From the NCBI GenBank assembly GCA_964607245.1, contig CAZSIB010000001.1, positions 302,095-366,094 on the forward strand: 64,000 bases of DNA, in the 5' to 3' direction. This DNA is from CAZLPZ01 sp964607245. Lineage in GTDB: Bacteria > Pseudomonadota > Alphaproteobacteria > Micavibrionales > Micavibrionaceae. Both the position numbers and the translations under genes were made by a program. The notes under the pieces are model-generated. The model had not been told where the DNA came from and ran no database searches. It saw nothing but the letters and a program-made list of their open reading frames with translations. Shown in pieces: positions 35,998 to 45,838 of this stretch (position 1 is its first letter; each line of letters opens with the position of its first letter).

Positions 35998-36021
35998 ACC
36001 AATCCCCCGCCCACACCCCTG

Positions 36022-36166
36022 AGAGCCTGTCCGGAATCTCGCTCGGACAAACGATTTTTGTGGTTTTCGAGAACCGGAGCGCAGCGTATATAAATGTACC
36101 TGAGCACCGGAAGCGCAGAAAATCCTCTAAAATCGAACGTCCGAGTAGAGATCATGAACAGGCTCT
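36022..36166. mobile_element. MITE-like element with long imperfect terminal inverted repeats
   Basis: This 145-base block lies between RNase J and DUF1467. Its ends form imperfect inverted repeats of about 38 bases: GAGCCTGT (36023-36030) faces ACAGGCTC (36158-36165), and the inner parts ATCTC, CTCGGAC and CGATTTT recur inverted. There is no transposase gene. Its right end coincides with the RNase J stop codon. Other copies were not seen in this window. A regulatory hairpin in the mRNA would be an alternative. Confidence 0.6.
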
Positions 36167-37857
36167 TACGGCACTTGAACCAAATGAAGGGTTGTTTTGG
36201 GTTTAAACCCCAGGGCGGTGGCAACGGCGCGGCGCGCGCTTAACCGTAATTCTTCACGCGCATACGTCATGTCATGTATCCGACCGGCATCATGCAAATC
36301 ACGTAACGTATCGGTCAGCTCCTTGATCACGGCTTGAACAACGACCGCATCATCGGGGTCTTGCGGGTCAAAGAGCCCGACACCAGAAACCGTTGGCGGC
36401 ACGACCAACTGCCCCTTTTTATTGATCACAACGGTTGCATGCAAAGCTCCGGCTGTATTCAATTGTCGGCGTTCTTGAATGGCAGGATGATGGGTTGCCA
36501 CGACGCGCACGGGCTCAACCGCTAAAACGCCCACAGACACCTTGCCAATGATACCAGGGTGATCATGGTCCAAGCAAATGACCGACCCATTTTCAGGAAC
36601 GATCACATGGGGAACTTGTTTCGCGCGCGCCAAATCGGCCTGCGCCTCAAGATGTAAACGTTCCCCATGTATCGGCACCACGATGCGCGGCCGCACCCAA
36701 TCGAGCATTTGGTTAATTTCGTCGCGGTACGGATGGCCGGTCGCATGGATATTCGGCGCGGTATCGGTATCAATCACCGTTAACCCAGCCGCGAGGAGGT
36801 CGCTTTTGACCTTGCTGATCGCGCGGTCATTCCCCGGAATGGCACGGGAGGAAAACACAACCGTATCCCCTGCCCCAAGCGTAATATCGCGGTAATCGCC
36901 CCGCGCAATACGGGAGAGTGCCGCGCGCGGCTCCCCTTGCGATCCGGTAACAATATAAACAACGCGGTTTGCAGGCAACATCGCCGCCTCTGCCGTATCC
37001 AAGAACGGCGGCATATCGCGGAGTAAATGATGATCCGCTGCAATCCCGGCAAAGTTAAAAAGAGACCGTCCGGCAAGGGCGACTTGGCGTCCTGTCCGCG
37101 CGGCGGCGCGCGCAATACTGATCAAGCGCCCCACATTGGATGCAAACATCGTGACAACAACACGCGCGGGCGCACGTGACAGCACGGCCTCAAGCCCTTC
37201 TTGGACCGCAGTTTCACCAATCGGTGTCCCGTCATAGGGCGCGTTCGTTGAGTCGCCAATATAGGCCAAGACCCCCTGCCGCCCCGCGCCCTTAAAGGCT
37301 TCGCGGTTCGTTGGCAACGCGGCCTTGGGCGTTGGGTCCAAATTCCATTCATTCCCGTGCACGAGCAATCCGGCTGGCGTATCGATGGTAAACGAGACGG
37401 TTGAGGGTGTGGAATGCGTGACGCCAATCACGCCAATTTTAAAATCGCCCACTGAAATCACCTGATCCGGCGAGATTTCATGGATCGTCATTTTTCGGAC
37501 ACCATCAAATTCCGCGCATTTACGCCGCAAGAACGACGCCGCAAAGGGGGTGCAATAAACCGGGCATTTTAACCGTTCCCACAAATACGGGATCGCGCCG
37601 ATATGATCTTCGTGCACATGTGTCACAAAAATACCCAATAAATCGTCGCGTCGTTCTTCAAGGAAAATCGGGTCCGGTAATAAAAGATCCACCCCGGCAT
37701 ATTGATCGCCGGCAAACCCAATGCCGCAATCGACAACAATCCACTTCCCGCCATATCCATAGGCGTTCAGGTTTATGCCAAATTCTTGGCATCCCCCGAG
37801 TGGAACGAACAAAAGCGCGTCGCTCGGGAGCGGATCATCGGTTAAGTGGTGTCTCAT
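36166..37857 (-). CDS. rnj: Ribonuclease J
   Basis: A beta-CASP metallo-beta-lactamase ribonuclease with endo- and 5' exonuclease activity on mRNA. The 563-residue protein has the zinc motif THVHEDHIGAIPYLW (about 79), the opening VPLGGCQEFGINLNAYGYGG, the beta-CASP region GSQGEPRAALSRIARGD, and PIHGERLHL near residue 390. A divergent C-terminal segment follows. Its stop is inside the end of the MITE-like element. RppH in this window could supply monophosphorylated 5' ends. Confidence 0.95.
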   Translation of the reverse strand: MRHHLTDDPLPSDALLFVPLGGCQEFGINLNAYGYGGKWIVVDCGIGFAGDQYAGVDLLLPDPIFLEERRDDLLGIFVTHVHEDHIGAIPYLWERLKCPVYCTPFAASFLRRKCAEFDGVRKMTIHEISPDQVISVGDFKIGVIGVTHSTPSTVSFTIDTPAGLLVHGNEWNLDPTPKAALPTNREAFKGAGRQGVLAYIGDSTNAPYDGTPIGETAVQEGLEAVLSRAPARVVVTMFASNVGRLISIARAAARTGRQVALAGRSLFNFAGIAADHHLLRDMPPFLDTAEAAMLPANRVVYIVTGSQGEPRAALSRIARGDYRDITLGAGDTVVFSSRAIPGNDRAISKVKSDLLAAGLTVIDTDTAPNIHATGHPYRDEINQMLDWVRPRIVVPIHGERLHLEAQADLARAKQVPHVIVPENGSVICLDHDHPGIIGKVSVGVLAVEPVRVVATHHPAIQERRQLNTAGALHATVVINKKGQLVVPPTVSGVGLFDPQDPDDAVVVQAVIKELTDTLRDLHDAGRIHDMTYAREELRLSARRAVATALGFKPKTTLHLVQVP

Positions 37858-37894
37858 GCTGCCCTAACGTGGCAGGAAGGGGGTAAAATGTCAA

Positions 37895-38341
37895 TTATGC
37901 TTGTGCATCAAGGGCGCAGCGCAATTTGGCAATTTCGACCTGGGCGCGCAGGTCAATTTCATCGAGAAGTGCCGTCATTTCCGGGTCCTGCACCCGTTCG
38001 CGGTGCGTGGCCACCACATCGGCGATATTGATCATGTCCCCAACCGTCATCGTGCCGTTCAACATCCCCATGCGAATACGGTCCAGCGCCACCAAAACAT
38101 CATCCGATCGTTTGACCATGCGCCGTCGGGTGGCACGCGCCGTCGGATCCTCAAGGGCTTGAAGCGCCAGCAAAGAATCAAGCTGAGCAATGGTCTTTGG
38201 CGCATGCATCGCGGCCGTGTCATCCACATCGGTCGCTGCCATCAGGCCACGAAACATCGCGGCGTCAAGTGGTTGTGCCGCCGCTCCTGCCTTGCGTGCG
38301 CCCCCCGCCCCTTGCGGTCCTTTCGGTCCTTCAATCTTCAT
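37895..38341 (-). CDS. fliX: Flagellar assembly regulator FliX
   Basis: FliX couples flagellar basal-body assembly to transcription by controlling FlbD in Caulobacter. The 148-residue protein begins MKIEGPKGPQGAGGARKAG, has the central IAQLDSLLALQALED and ends with EIDLRAQVEIAKLRCAL, matching the family pattern. It follows the thiolase by 21 bases; no other flagellar gene is nearby, so the gene has become separated from its usual cluster. Confidence 0.85.
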   Translation of the reverse strand: MKIEGPKGPQGAGGARKAGAAAQPLDAAMFRGLMAATDVDDTAAMHAPKTIAQLDSLLALQALEDPTARATRRRMVKRSDDVLVALDRIRMGMLNGTMTVGDMINIADVVATHRERVQDPEMTALLDEIDLRAQVEIAKLRCALDAQA

Positions 38342-38362
38342 AATAAATAGGCGCCTTCGCTC

Positions 38363-39490
38363 TTAAATGCGTTCCAAGATAATCGCCGTGCCCTGCCCGC
38401 CGCCGATGCACATGGTGGCAAGACCATATTTCACACTTCCATCCCGTTGCATCAAACTTGCCAGTTTCCCGGTGATCCGCGCACCCGACGCCCCCAAGGG
38501 ATGCCCCAGCGCAATCGCACCGCCATCGATGTTCACCTTGGATGAATCGATCTTTAATTCCTTGAGTACCGATAAGGACTGCGCGGCAAAAGCCTCGTTC
38601 AGTTCAACCAAGCCAATTTGATCCAGGGTTAATCCCGCGCGGGTAAGCGCCTTTTGTGTGGCCGGAACAGGGCCGATCCCCATAATTTCGGCGGCACAAC
38701 CCGCCGCTGCAAATGATTTAATACGCGCCAGAATCGGCAAGTTATGCGCCCGCGCATAGTCTTCGCAAGCAACAAGAACAGCCGCCGCGCCGTCCGTTAA
38801 GGGGCTTGCTGTTCCAGCCGTGACGGTTCCCTTTTCATCAAAGGCGGTTTTTAACCCCGCCAACGTTTCAAGCCTTGTATCCGGACGAATACATCCATCT
38901 GCGGTCACATCACCTACCGGGACGATTTCATCCTTAAATTTTCCGGACGCCGCCGCGGCGGACGCACGCGTTTGCGATGTCAAGGCGAATTGATCTTGAT
39001 CCAACCGACTGATGCCATATTTCTTGGCCAGATTTTCAGCCGTTTCCCCCATACTGATATAGGCTTGAGGGTATTTCGCAAAAAGCGCTGGATTCGGCAT
39101 CGGGTTAAAGCCACCCATGGGAATGCGTGACATGCTTTCAACGCCTGCGGCAATATACACCTGCCCCGCCCCGGCCATGATATAGGCGGCGGCCTGGTGG
39201 ATCGTCGTCATCGATGATCCGCAGAAACGGTTGAGAGTCGCGCCTGCAACACAGACGGGTAAATCAGCCAGATTCACAACGATCCGAGCCAGATTAAATC
39301 CTTGCTCGGCCTCGGGGAACGCGCAACCGAGGAGTAAGTCTTCGATATCGTCCAGTTTTACACGCGTCTCATCGACAAGGGCCCGCACAACGGCTGCCGC
39401 CAGATCATCGGGCCGGGTTTTGGCCAACGCCCCCTTATTCGCAAAGGTAAAGGGCGAACGTTTATAACCGCAAATAACGGCATTCGGCAT
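38363..39490 (-). CDS. Thiolase (acetyl-CoA acyltransferase)
   Basis: A thiolase-fold enzyme that splits or joins acyl-CoA units, most likely beta-oxidation 3-ketoacyl-CoA thiolase. At 375 residues it has the active Cys90 in NRFCGSSM, the His in GGAIALGHPLGASGAR and the last Cys in CIGGGQG. Glutaryl-CoA dehydrogenase (51.2 kb) would feed similar acyl-CoA pathways, though the two are distant. Whether the enzyme is degradative or biosynthetic is not decidable from sequence alone. Confidence 0.9.
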   Translation of the reverse strand: MPNAVICGYKRSPFTFANKGALAKTRPDDLAAAVVRALVDETRVKLDDIEDLLLGCAFPEAEQGFNLARIVVNLADLPVCVAGATLNRFCGSSMTTIHQAAAYIMAGAGQVYIAAGVESMSRIPMGGFNPMPNPALFAKYPQAYISMGETAENLAKKYGISRLDQDQFALTSQTRASAAAASGKFKDEIVPVGDVTADGCIRPDTRLETLAGLKTAFDEKGTVTAGTASPLTDGAAAVLVACEDYARAHNLPILARIKSFAAAGCAAEIMGIGPVPATQKALTRAGLTLDQIGLVELNEAFAAQSLSVLKELKIDSSKVNIDGGAIALGHPLGASGARITGKLASLMQRDGSVKYGLATMCIGGGQGTAIILERI

Positions 39491-39577
39491 GACGTAACAA
39501 GCTCCGGTGACAAGAGAAGGTGAACCAAATCGCTCGCTGATTCTACACCGGATCCGAGGCGCAGGGAAGACGTTCGA

Positions 39578-39994
39578 TTATTCCTCGTCGTCTTCGTCTT
39601 CTAAATCATCATCTTCGTCGTCATCATCGTCTGCATCATCATCAAGATCTTCTTCGTCCAGATCCAGATCAGCATCGATGGTTTCCTCATCGTCATCGGC
39701 AGAATCTTCTTCAACATCATCCAGACTGACGGTATCGCTTTCTTCGGCCTCGTCATCATCTAAATCTTTGATGCTTTCGATTTCAGGTTCGATCGCGATA
39801 TCCTTCACAATCAAGGCTTGATCATCGTCGTTTGCAATGCGTGAACGGCGAATCTTGACTTTCATATCGCCCGTAAATTCGGTTTCACAATTCGGGCAGA
39901 CAATCGGGCGTTTGTTAAAATCATAAAAACGGGTGCTGCACGACATGCAAATGCGCTTTAATCCACGTTTATTGGTGCTTGCGGCAATAGACAT
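39578..39994 (-). CDS. FYDLN-acid-type zinc-ribbon protein
   Basis: A 138-residue protein with an N-terminal zinc ribbon (CMSCSTRFYDFN and CPNCETEF) and a long acidic C-terminal half of Asp and Glu. It fits the alphaproteobacterial FYDLN-acid family, with Phe instead of Leu (FYDFN). The function is unknown. A strong ribosome site (AAAGGAG) precedes the start. The acidic tail causes a spurious Ser-rich reading frame on the opposite strand. Confidence 0.85.
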   Translation of the reverse strand: MSIAASTNKRGLKRICMSCSTRFYDFNKRPIVCPNCETEFTGDMKVKIRRSRIANDDDQALIVKDIAIEPEIESIKDLDDDEAEESDTVSLDDVEEDSADDDEETIDADLDLDEEDLDDDADDDDDEDDDLEDEDDEE

Positions 39995-40121
39995 CTTTTC
40001 TCTTGTCTCCTTTTGACTTCGGGTTAGATCAGATCTGGTCCTCTAGTGGCGTTTTTTCAGCAAAAAGTAAAGGGAAATTTGTTTTATCCCCTCAAAGGAG
40101 GCTACCCCAGAAAAGATTTGC

Positions 40122-40149
40122 TTGACTTACCCATCTCATATTGTATATT
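40122..40149 (+). promoter_or_regulatory. Promoter of rplU-rpmA
   Basis: TTGACT at 40122-40127 and TATATT at 40144-40149 are 16 bases apart. A leader of about 80 bases runs to the rplU start. Confidence 0.65.
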
Positions 40150-40152
40150 CCC

Positions 40153-40180
40153 GGCACCTTGAAAAAGGGGAATCGGTGCC
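40153..40180 (+). promoter_or_regulatory. Leader hairpin of rplU
   Basis: GGCACC (40153-40158) pairs with GGTGCC (40175-40180), followed by a T-rich stretch (40181-40186). An inner CCTT/AAGG pairing is possible. Position at the very start of the predicted mRNA fits a ribosomal-protein leader or weak attenuator. No protein binding site is established. Confidence 0.45.
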
Positions 40181-40238
40181 TTGTTTTACCAAGACATTGA
40201 TTTTATTTGTGAATTTATTATTTTTTGAGGCGTTCATC

Positions 40239-40553
40239 ATGTTTGCCATCATCCGCACCGGCGGGAAACAATATAAAGTTGCCAAAGACCAATACCTGAA
40301 GGTCGAAAAAATCGACGCTGAAAAAGGTAAAAAAGTCGAATTGGATCAAGTGCTTATGGTATCTTCTGAAGGTAAAACTTCAATTGGAGAACCCGTTTTG
40401 GCTGGCGCCCGCGTCACCGTTGAAATTCTGGATCATATCCGGGATGACAAAATCGTCGTTTTCAAGAAAAAGCGCCGCAAAAACTATCGTCGGACCCATG
40501 GCCACCGCCAGGATTTGACGATGATCAAAATCACCGACATCAAAGCGGCCTAA
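40239..40553 (+). CDS. rplU: 50S ribosomal protein L21
   Basis: L21 binds 23S rRNA near domain I. The 104-residue product starts [20 protein letters not shown] and ends with [16 protein letters not shown] followed by [10 protein letters not shown], both conserved. The start at 40239 has GAGG 8 bases upstream; the longer in-frame reading to 40122 would lie in the promoter and leader. Downstream is rpmA after 30 bases, the normal pairing. Confidence 0.97.
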   Translation: MFAIIRTGGKQYKVAKDQYLKVEKIDAEKGKKVELDQVLMVSSEGKTSIGEPVLAGARVTVEILDHIRDDKIVVFKKKRRKNYRRTHGHRQDLTMIKITDIKAA

Positions 40554-40583
40554 AGAATCAAAGAATTATAAGGAGTTTTTACC

Positions 40584-40859
40584 ATGGCACATAAAAAAGC
40601 AGGTGGTTCCGTCCGTAACGGCCGCGACAGTGCGGGCCAACGTCTGGGCATCAAAGTCTATGGCGGACAGGCCATTCGGACGGGCGGCATTATTCTCCGC
40701 CAGCGTGGGACAAAATTTAAACCCGGTAAAAATGTGGGCCTGGGTAAAGACCACACAATCTATGCGATGATCGACGGCCAAGTCGTCTTTACACGCACGG
40801 CGGGTGATCGTTCGGTTGTGAACGTCATGCCCGCGAACACCAGCCAAGCAGCGACGTAA
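40584..40859 (+). CDS. rpmA: 50S ribosomal protein L27
   Basis: L27 reaches the peptidyl transferase centre. The 91-residue product begins [20 protein letters not shown], the conserved N-terminal tail, followed by [18 protein letters not shown] good ribosome site (AAGGAG) precedes it. A rho-independent terminator follows at 40890. Normally rpmA is followed by obgE; here two reverse-strand genes of unknown function sit between. Confidence 0.97.
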   Translation: MAHKKAGGSVRNGRDSAGQRLGIKVYGGQAIRTGGIILRQRGTKFKPGKNVGLGKDHTIYAMIDGQVVFTRTAGDRSVVNVMPANTSQAAT

Positions 40860-40889
40860 CGTTTCATCGCTGCCCTGCTGGCCTTTCCC

Positions 40890-40918
40890 ATCCCCGCGTA
40901 AAGCGGGGATCTGTTTTT
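40890..40918 (+). terminator. Rho-independent terminator after rpmA
   Basis: Perfect 8-base stem ATCCCCGC (40890-40897) / GCGGGGAT (40903-40910) with loop GTAAA, followed by TTTTT at 40914-40918. It separates the ribosomal-protein pair from the downstream reverse-strand genes. Confidence 0.85.
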
Positions 40919-40922
40919 GGAT

Positions 40923-41321
40923 CTAGAATACAGGGAATAGTTGACGCGCGCGCTCAACGGCAGTGAGACGGCTTTCTCTCACCTGTACCAAACGATTCGG
41001 CAAAGATAGCGCATCTGTAATTTTGGAAAGCATACGCGATTCATTTTCGTCAACGTTTTCCCGTGCCCATTCAATCTCAGCAAGCGATCTCATCTGAACC
41101 CCCATCAGTTTAATCCGCCCCGGGGTCAGAACAAAGAATAAAAACTTACCCAAATAACGATGCTCATACGCCGTCATTCTTTGGTCTAAATCGACGAGTT
41201 CTTTGGCAAGGCGTTCATCTGTTTCGTTTGTCGACATAAACGCCTGATCTTTCTGATTCCACACTTTGCACAACTGCCGATACCGCGGCGTATTGATATG
41301 AACATCATTAAATTTAATCAT
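40923..41321 (-). CDS. Hypothetical protein between rpmA and obgE
   Basis: A 132-residue protein not recognised, helical, rich in Arg, Glu and Leu, with MTAEYEHRYLGKFLFF-like central segment (actual order: MTAYEHRYLGKFLFF) and RQLFPVF at the end. The start at 41321 follows GGGAG by 6-7 bases. It is AT-richer than rpmA. The next gene upstream is of similar character: both contain a RYLxK(F/V)-type motif, suggesting they could be distantly related. Function unknown. Confidence 0.6.
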   Translation of the reverse strand: MIKFNDVHINTPRYRQLCKVWNQKDQAFMSTNETDERLAKELVDLDQRMTAYEHRYLGKFLFFVLTPGRIKLMGVQMRSLAEIEWARENVDENESRMLSKITDALSLPNRLVQVRESRLTAVERARQLFPVF

Positions 41322-41356
41322 TTTTTTCTCCCAGAAATGAATGCGCACAATAACAA

Positions 41357-41680
41357 TTACATGTAATATTCCATCAGCTTCTCGCGGATAGCCCTAAAAT
41401 TCAGAATGTGTTGAGGTGTAGAAACATTAACCGAACGAATCGTGTGAGAAGGCTTTATGGTTGGTAAGTTTTCCTGCGCAGCCCTAAGTTTAGCGGGGGC
41501 TTCTTCTCCAAATACTTTTCTGAGATAGCGATCTTCACATCTACTTAAGACCCGATGAAGCCTTGCAAAATGAGTACGCTTTTCTGGCAAAATAAAGTCT
41601 GCCCAAAGTAAGTTATTGTACTCTTTCCGCCACATTTCAACCAAACCGGGCAATCTTGGTATACCTGATCCCTTTTCCAT
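41357..41680 (-). CDS. Hypothetical protein between rpmA and obgE (second)
   Basis: A 107-residue protein not recognised. Highly charged helical sequence with [20 protein letters not shown] in the first half. A strong site GGGAGG precedes the start. It is 35 bases upstream of the other unknown gene on the same strand and probably in one transcript. It is AT-rich compared with rpmA and obgE. Insertion into a conserved locus on the opposite strand suggests acquisition. Confidence 0.6.
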   Translation of the reverse strand: MEKGSGIPRLPGLVEMWRKEYNNLLWADFILPEKRTHFARLHRVLSRCEDRYLRKVFGEEAPAKLRAAQENLPTIKPSHTIRSVNVSTPQHILNFRAIREKLMEYYM

Positions 41681-41791
41681 TTAGCCTCCCTAATACGACA
41701 ATACTTGAAAGCCTCACAACTAACATTCCCTCTCCGTTATTTCAATAAAAATCTTGAGAAGATCACAAAAAACCGCTATACCTCGCGCATC

Positions 41792-42850
41792 ATGAAATTC
41801 CTCGACCAAGCGAAAATATTCCTTAAATCCGGCAATGGTGGGCCGGGCTGCCTGTCTTTCCGGCATGAAAAGCACTTGGAATTCGGCGGGCCCGATGGCG
41901 GCAATGGCGGGCGCGGCGGCGATGTGGTGATCGAAGTCGCGGATACCCTCAACACCTTGATTGACTTTCGCTTTACGCAACATTTTTCCGCGCGGAACGG
42001 TGAACACGGCAAGGGCAAGCTCAGGTCCGGCCAAGACGGATCGGATATCGTGATCCGCGTGCCGGTCGGCACCGAAATTCTGGCCGAAGACCGGGACACG
42101 GTTTTATATGATTTAACAACTGCCGGCGAGCGCTTTGTCTTACTCAAGGGCGGCGATGGCGGCTTTGGCAACGCGCATTATAAAACCCCCACAAACCAGG
42201 CGCCGCGCAAAAGCACGCCCGGCTGGCCCGGCCAGGAAATGGCCGTGTGGCTCAGGCTTAAACTGATTGCAGATGCCGGAATTATCGGCCTGCCGAACGC
42301 CGGAAAATCGACCTTTCTTGCGGCCTGCAGCGCGGCCAAACCCAAAATCGCGGATTACCCCTTTACCACGCTACACCCCAATCTGGGCGTCGTGAAAATT
42401 GATGACTTTGATTTTGTTCTGGCCGATATCCCCGGCTTGATTGAAGGCGCAAGTGAAGGCAAGGGGTTGGGTGACCAATTCCTGGGCCATGTCGAACGCT
42501 GCGCCGTGCTTTTGCACCTGATTGACATCAACAACGAGGACATCTGCGCGGCCTATGATGTGATTCGCGGGGAACTCGCGGCCTATGGCGCGGGCCTCGC
42601 CGCGCGGCCGGAAATCATCGCGCTCAATAAATCAGATACCCTGCCCGAGGATATCGCGGCAGAAAAACTTGCGGCATTAAAAGCTCACACGCACGCGCCC
42701 GTATCTTTAATTTCTGGCGTCACACACAAGGGCGTGCGCGATGTTTTATTTGCGCTCAAATCGACGATCCAATCCGCCCGGATGACACCGGAAGAACCAG
42801 AAGATCCTTTCGACTTAAGTCATCTTGGAAAAACTCAGGAAAAATCATAA
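41792..42850 (+). CDS. obgE: Obg-family GTPase
   Basis: A GTPase of 50S ribosome assembly and stress control. The 352-residue protein has the glycine-rich Obg fold (1 to about 158; [31 protein letters not shown]) and the GTPase domain (G1 [10 protein letters not shown]3 [10 protein letters not shown]4 NKSD). There is no C-terminal extension. The start at 41792 gives the conserved [11 protein letters not shown]-terminus but has no clear ribosome site. Upstream in-frame residues to 41705 are unlike the family. It is followed by rnhB. Confidence 0.95.
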   Translation: MKFLDQAKIFLKSGNGGPGCLSFRHEKHLEFGGPDGGNGGRGGDVVIEVADTLNTLIDFRFTQHFSARNGEHGKGKLRSGQDGSDIVIRVPVGTEILAEDRDTVLYDLTTAGERFVLLKGGDGGFGNAHYKTPTNQAPRKSTPGWPGQEMAVWLRLKLIADAGIIGLPNAGKSTFLAACSAAKPKIADYPFTTLHPNLGVVKIDDFDFVLADIPGLIEGASEGKGLGDQFLGHVERCAVLLHLIDINNEDICAAYDVIRGELAAYGAGLAARPEIIALNKSDTLPEDIAAEKLAALKAHTHAPVSLISGVTHKGVRDVLFALKSTIQSARMTPEEPEDPFDLSHLGKTQEKS

Positions 42851-42878
42851 AATTGTCATTCAGATGACAGGCAAGGAA

Positions 42879-43514
42879 ATGCCCGATTTTTCAATTGAAC
42901 ATCGTTTTGCGGGCCGCGCATGTGGCATTGACGAAGTGGGTCGTGGGCCCTTGGCCGGGCCTGTCTTTGCCGCGTGCGTGTTTATCCCGCAAGATTTATG
43001 GGGCCACCCCCTTTGGGCACAAATCAACGACAGTAAAAAATTATCCGCGGCCAAACGCGCGCAATACGCGGGTGCCATTCGTGCGCTGGTCCCTTTTGGC
43101 CTCGGGCACGCCAGCGTCGATGAAATCGACACGCACAATATCTTGCAAGCCACCTTTATCGCGATGACCCGCGCGTATCACGAGATGATCGGATCATCCG
43201 ATCATCTGATCATCCCGTCATCCGCTCATCTGACGGCCCTGATCGACGGCAACCGTACCCCAAAAAATTTCCCAATCCCGACCCAAACGGTGATTAAAGG
43301 CGATCAGATCAGCGCGTCAATTGCGGCAGCGTCGATCATCGCCAAGGTCGCGCGCGACGCCGTGATGGCAACGCTCGCCCGGGATTACCCCGCCTATGGC
43401 TGGGACGGGAACGCAGGCTATGGCACCCCTGCACATCTGGCAGCCCTTGCAAAACACGGCCCCTGCCCCCATCACCGGACCAGTTTCGCACCGATAAAGT
43501 CGTATAAAAATTAA
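42879..43514 (+). CDS. rnhB: Ribonuclease HII
   Basis: RNase HII removes ribonucleotides from DNA and RNA primers. The 211-residue product has the DE motif in CGIDEVGRGPLAGPV, DG in LIDGN and the C-terminal HAxYG-like PAYGWDGNAGYGTPAHLAAL. ATGs at 42864 and 42879 are both possible starts; 42879 is preferred as it has AGG about 7 bases before and gives a typical N-terminus. The frame also runs back into the obgE end. Confidence 0.92.
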   Translation: MPDFSIEHRFAGRACGIDEVGRGPLAGPVFAACVFIPQDLWGHPLWAQINDSKKLSAAKRAQYAGAIRALVPFGLGHASVDEIDTHNILQATFIAMTRAYHEMIGSSDHLIIPSSAHLTALIDGNRTPKNFPIPTQTVIKGDQISASIAAASIIAKVARDAVMATLARDYPAYGWDGNAGYGTPAHLAALAKHGPCPHHRTSFAPIKSYKN

Positions 43515-43575
43515 TATTGACATATTAATTTTTTCCTGTTAAAACCCGCAATACAAGCAGGACAGGAGATGGACG

Positions 43576-44298
43576 ATGAGAGAACCACGCGATCGCGACC
43601 ATTGGGGATCAATGATTCCGGGCCGCGTCATTACCGCCGAAGCATTAGCCGCACAGAGCCTTACACCCGCGATTTTGTTAAAGAAAGATTTTGGCATCGC
43701 CGCGATTAAATATCATCACCCTCTTTCAGAAGCGGCGCAGGATGAACTGGATCAACTTCACCCCAATGATTTGGACCGGCTTGAAGCATCCAGACTTCAT
43801 TTTAATGGTGAACGGATGATGTATTTACCTTATGGCAGTGGAAGCCTGAATCCTTTCTATATGAATACCAATCATATTCAGAAGCTCCATGAACAAACAA
43901 AAGCAGCAACGCCACCTACTCTCCTTGCGGAAGCCGATTCCTGCTTACGGCATTTTTTTGAACGATTTGGCGGTCGCCGGGTTTTTGGAGAATTCTGGAC
44001 AAAGCAAGTCGATTTTTCTCCACATTTTGATACATCCCTTACCGGCCACTGGCACCTGTCACGACATCACGGCATGCGTGTTTATTCGGCGACGCAAGGT
44101 CGATTAAATATCGTTTCAAATAGCGAAGATGTCGACCGCGATCAGTTAGACGCGCTGGTCGCGCGCGGCCACGCCACATACGACGATCTGGTTTCGGGCG
44201 ATCTCTATCATTTCAATGATCGCTGCGTACACGAATCTACCGTCAACCCGCCACGCGCGGCGCGCCCCGTTCGTTTTATTATGAAATCGATCCCCTAA
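43576..44298 (+). CDS. Hypothetical protein, possible 2-oxoglutarate/Fe(II) dioxygenase-like fold
   Basis: A 240-residue protein of unknown function, directly upstream of ccrM. A possible 2OG-Fe(II) oxygenase pattern is present: HFD in VDFSPHFDTSL (near residue 151-153) and a later His in RCVHESTVNPPRAARPVRFI, where a trailing Arg could bind 2-oxoglutarate. The HxD...H spacing is plausible, but the match is by eye only. The start at 43576 follows CAGGAG by 8 bases. It is separated from ccrM by a 123-base GANTC-rich gap. Confidence 0.55.
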   Translation: MREPRDRDHWGSMIPGRVITAEALAAQSLTPAILLKKDFGIAAIKYHHPLSEAAQDELDQLHPNDLDRLEASRLHFNGERMMYLPYGSGSLNPFYMNTNHIQKLHEQTKAATPPTLLAEADSCLRHFFERFGGRRVFGEFWTKQVDFSPHFDTSLTGHWHLSRHHGMRVYSATQGRLNIVSNSEDVDRDQLDALVARGHATYDDLVSGDLYHFNDRCVHESTVNPPRAARPVRFIMKSIP

Positions 44299-44301
44299 TT
44301 T

Positions 44302-45561
<1,260 letters not shown>

Positions 45562-45603
45562 AAATAAAGTCATTTAAACAGGAGATAAGAATGTGAGAAA
45601 TAT

Positions 45604-45755
45604 CCCCTCCCCTTTGAAGGGGAGGGTTAGGGTGGGGATGAAACGTTATTGCTGTCGTTCAATGCGAAGAAAATCAACGTCCAGAAGGACTCTTTGACTT
45701 GAATCTTTTGTCTTGCTTGACACCCTCACCCTACCCTCTCCCTCAAGGGAGAGGG
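45604..45755. repeat. Two palindromic CCCTCCCC/CCCTCTCCC elements flanking about 107 bases
   Basis: The first element, a stem CCCTCCCC / GGGGAGGG with loop TTTGAA (45604-45626), is followed by TTAGGGTGGGG. The second, CCCTCTCCC / GGGAGAGGG with loop TCAA (45734-45755), is preceded by CACCCTCACCCTA. The outer parts are complementary, so the whole block can pair. Related elements occur at 56529-56554 and 61817-61844. The remaining 277-base intergenic gap carries no gene. Confidence 0.6.
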
Positions 45756-45838
45756 TTAAAGTGGTATGTTCCGCTCTTCATCGGTATCGTACCACGAGTT
45801 ACTGTCTGCGCCCGTGGGCTGGAATGACAAAGAGCGAA

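Noticed and set aside
39507..39821. Rightward Ser-rich reading frame
   Set aside because: It is the antisense of the Asp/Glu-rich tail of the FYDLN-type protein; poly-Ser arises from GAT/GAA codons on the other strand.
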